Assembly (NCBI GenBank): GCA_964401045.1
Contig: CAYNXB010000120.1
Location: 1-6,227, forward strand
Direction: 5' to 3'
DNA length: 6,227 nt
Source of the DNA: CAYNXB01 sp964401045
GTDB taxonomy: Bacteria; Pseudomonadota; Alphaproteobacteria; Sphingomonadales; Sphingomonadaceae
The notes beneath the pieces are model-generated. The model was not told the origin of the DNA. It did not search any database and saw only the letters and a list, made by a program, of their open reading frames with translations. How positions within the stretch are numbered: the first letter of the stretch is position 1; every line of letters starts with the position of its first letter. Below are positions 4,560 through 6,227 of this stretch, in pieces. The translations under genes and the position numbers were made by a program.

Positions 4560-6227
4560 ATGGCTACCGAAGCAGACGGCACCACGACCGAAGATCAGCC
4601 GCTGATCGACCTCAACGAGGCGTCGATCAAGAAGCTGATCGCGAAAGCCAAGCGCAAGGGCTACGTCACGGTCGACGAGCTGAACGAGGCGCTCCCGCCG
4701 GATCAGATGTCCACCGACCAGATCGAGGACATCATGTCCGCGATCTCGGAGATGGGCGTCAACGTCGTCGAGAGCGACGAGGACGCGGCCGAGGAAGACG
4801 AAGGCGAGGAAAGCGTCGAGGAAATCAGCGCCGACGAATCCGAGACCAAGCACGTCGCCGAGCCGAAAAAGAAGGAATCCATCGAGCGCACCGACGATCC
4901 GGTGCGGATGTATTTGCGCGAGATGGGCGCGGTCGAGTTGCTCAGCCGCGAGGGCGAAATCGCCATCGCCAAGCGCATCGAGGCCGGCCGGGACACCATG
5001 ATCATGGGGCTCTGTGAAAGCCCGATCACCTTTCACGCGATCATCCTGTGGTCCGAGGCGCTCAATGCCGAGGAAATGCAGCTGCGCGAAATCCTCGATC
5101 TCGACGCGATGCTCTCGAAGGAGCCGCCGGTCGACCGGATGGAGGAAGACGGCGACGACACGGGCGAAATTAGCGAAGAAACCGCCGGCCCTTCCTACAA
5201 GGAAGAAGAAGACGTCGAGGAAGCCGAGGAGGATGCCGACGGCGAAGCCAACGCGCGCCAGCGCGAAGAGGAAGACGAGGACGACAACACCCTCTCCCTC
5301 GCGCAGATGGAAGCGGCGCTGAAGCCCGAAGCGCTCGAGCGTTTCGCCCGCATCACTCAGCTGTTCAAGAAGTTCGAAAAGATCCAGAACGAGCGCGTCG
5401 ATGTGCTCGGCCACGGTGAAGAATTCCCGGCGGCCAAGGAAAAGAAGTACGAGCAGCTGCGCGAGGAGCTCACGGCGGAAGTCGAGAGCGTGCAGTTCCA
5501 CGCGACCAAGATCGAGTTCCTGGTCGACAACCTCTACGCCTTCAATCGCCGCCTGACCGCGCTTGGGGGCCAGATGCTGCGCCTCGCCGAACGGCACAAG
5601 ATCAAGCGCGCGGACTTCCTCGATAGCTACGTCGGCAACGAGCTCGACGATGCCTGGCTCAAGAGCATGGCGAAGAAGGACAAGAAGTGGGCCGCCTTCG
5701 CGGAGAAGGAAGCCGATGCGGTCGAGCGCATCCGCGCCGAGATCGCCGACATCGCCACAGCCACCGGCATGAGCCTGGGTGAGTTCCGCCGCATCGTGAA
5801 CATGGTCCAGAAGGGCGAGCGCGAGGCGCGTATCGCCAAGAAGGAAATGGTCGAAGCGAACCTGCGCCTCGTGATCTCGATCGCCAAGAAATACACCAAC
5901 CGCGGGCTGCAGTTCCTCGACCTGATCCAGGAAGGCAACATCGGCCTGATGAAGGCGGTCGACAAGTTCGAGTACCGCCGCGGCTACAAGTTCAGCACCT
6001 ACGCTACGTGGTGGATCCGGCAGGCGATCACCCGCTCGATTGCGGACCAGGCGCGGACCATCCGCATCCCGGTCCACATGATCGAGACGATCAACAAGCT
6101 GGTCCGCACTTCACGCCAGTTCCTCCACGAGCAGGGCCGCGAGCCCACGCCCGAGGAAATGGCCGAGCGTCTGTCGATGCCGCTCGAGAAGGTCCGCAAG
6201 GTGATGAAGATCGCCAAGGAGCCGATC
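4560..6227 (+). CDS. rpoD: RNA polymerase primary sigma factor RpoD, 3' end cut by the window edge
   Basis: This is the housekeeping sigma-70 that directs RNA polymerase to most promoters. The window shows 556 codons, ending exactly on a codon boundary with no stop. Region 1.1 spans about residues 11-70, followed by an acidic stretch (71-92). Region 1.2 is DDPVRMYLREMGAVELLSRE (112-131). A long non-conserved region runs to about 410 and includes a very acidic segment (194-243). Region 2 has EANLRLVISIAKKYTNRGLQ (432-451), DLIQEGNIGLMKAVDKFEY (454-472) and YKFSTYATWWIRQAITRS (476-493). Trp484 and Trp485 correspond to E. coli Trp433/434 (strand melting), and Gln488 and Thr491 to Gln437/Thr440 (-10 recognition). 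Region 3 begins near 500. By comparison with the 613-residue E. coli protein, about 108 residues are missing, including all of region 4 (-35 recognition). The ATG lies seven bases after the dnaG stop. AGGG at 4555-4558 is too close to the ATG to be a normal ribosome site, so coupling to dnaG is likely. Confidence 0.97.
   Translation, partial: MATEADGTTTEDQPLIDLNEASIKKLIAKAKRKGYVTVDELNEALPPDQMSTDQIEDIMSAISEMGVNVVESDEDAAEEDEGEESVEEISADESETKHVAEPKKKESIERTDDPVRMYLREMGAVELLSREGEIAIAKRIEAGRDTMIMGLCESPITFHAIILWSEALNAEEMQLREILDLDAMLSKEPPVDRMEEDGDDTGEISEETAGPSYKEEEDVEEAEEDADGEANARQREEEDEDDNTLSLAQMEAALKPEALERFARITQLFKKFEKIQNERVDVLGHGEEFPAAKEKKYEQLREELTAEVESVQFHATKIEFLVDNLYAFNRRLTALGGQMLRLAERHKIKRADFLDSYVGNELDDAWLKSMAKKDKKWAAFAEKEADAVERIRAEIADIATATGMSLGEFRRIVNMVQKGEREARIAKKEMVEANLRLVISIAKKYTNRGLQFLDLIQEGNIGLMKAVDKFEYRRGYKFSTYATWWIRQAITRSIADQARTIRIPVHMIETINKLVRTSRQFLHEQGREPTPEEMAERLSMPLEKVRKVMKIAKEPI

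Noticed and set aside
4482..6077. A 531-codon open frame on the minus strand opposite rpoD
   Set aside because: It is antisense to an unmistakable rpoD. Its leucine/valine/aspartate-rich translation is what GC-rich, GAG/GAC/AAG-rich codons give when read in reverse. No domain is recognisable.
1..6227. Scattered GANTC (CcrM methylation) sites
   Set aside because: Sites such as 145-149 and 4181-4185 exist, but on a rough look the number is no more than expected by chance and no cluster falls at a promoter.
1..6227. tRNA or rRNA genes, insertion sequences, CRISPR arrays or defence-type systems
   Set aside because: No cloverleaf-like segment, terminal inverted repeats, transposase motifs or regularly spaced repeats were seen; the window is almost fully occupied by core genes.

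Overview
The window is high-GC DNA (by eye roughly two-thirds G+C over most of its length) carrying a housekeeping locus of an alphaproteobacterium, most likely from the Sphingomonadales (Erythrobacter, Altererythrobacter, Novosphingobium or Sphingomonas type). The lineage call is inference. It rests on the gene order carA <- -> yqeY - (lipoprotein) - dnaG - rpoD, the style of the DnaG and RpoD proteins (a long acidic insert in RpoD, an N-terminal 'LSPQWLDELR' in DnaG) and the base composition.

The left part, on the minus strand, holds carA, the glutamine-hydrolysing subunit of carbamoyl-phosphate synthase. Downstream of it lies a small uncharacterised gene that runs off the left edge and has visibly lower GC (about 53% over bases 1-180). 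The large subunit carB is not in view. The 148-base gap between carA and yqeY (1400-1547) is a divergent control region. It has a clear Shine-Dalgarno for carA, a perfect 7-bp inverted repeat, a candidate -10 for the rightward operon and an imperfect 16-bp palindrome.

The right part, on the plus strand, is a compact operon. yqeY (GatB/YqeY domain) overlaps a lipoprotein gene by ATGA; after 39 bases comes dnaG (primase, 630 residues), and 7 bases later rpoD (primary sigma factor), which is cut by the right edge after 556 residues. This is the alphaproteobacterial version of the macromolecular-synthesis operon, known in E. coli as rpsU-dnaG-rpoD, with yqeY in the first position and a lipoprotein of unknown function added. 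It links initiation of replication primers and initiation of transcription.

The most interesting regulatory signal is inside the 3' part of dnaG (4187-4214). It resembles a heat-shock sigma-32 promoter and, in overlapping bases, a sigma-70 promoter, at about the place where E. coli has its heat-shock promoter for rpoD. I found no RNA genes, mobile elements, CRISPR arrays or defence-like system. Most of the window is ordinary core genome.
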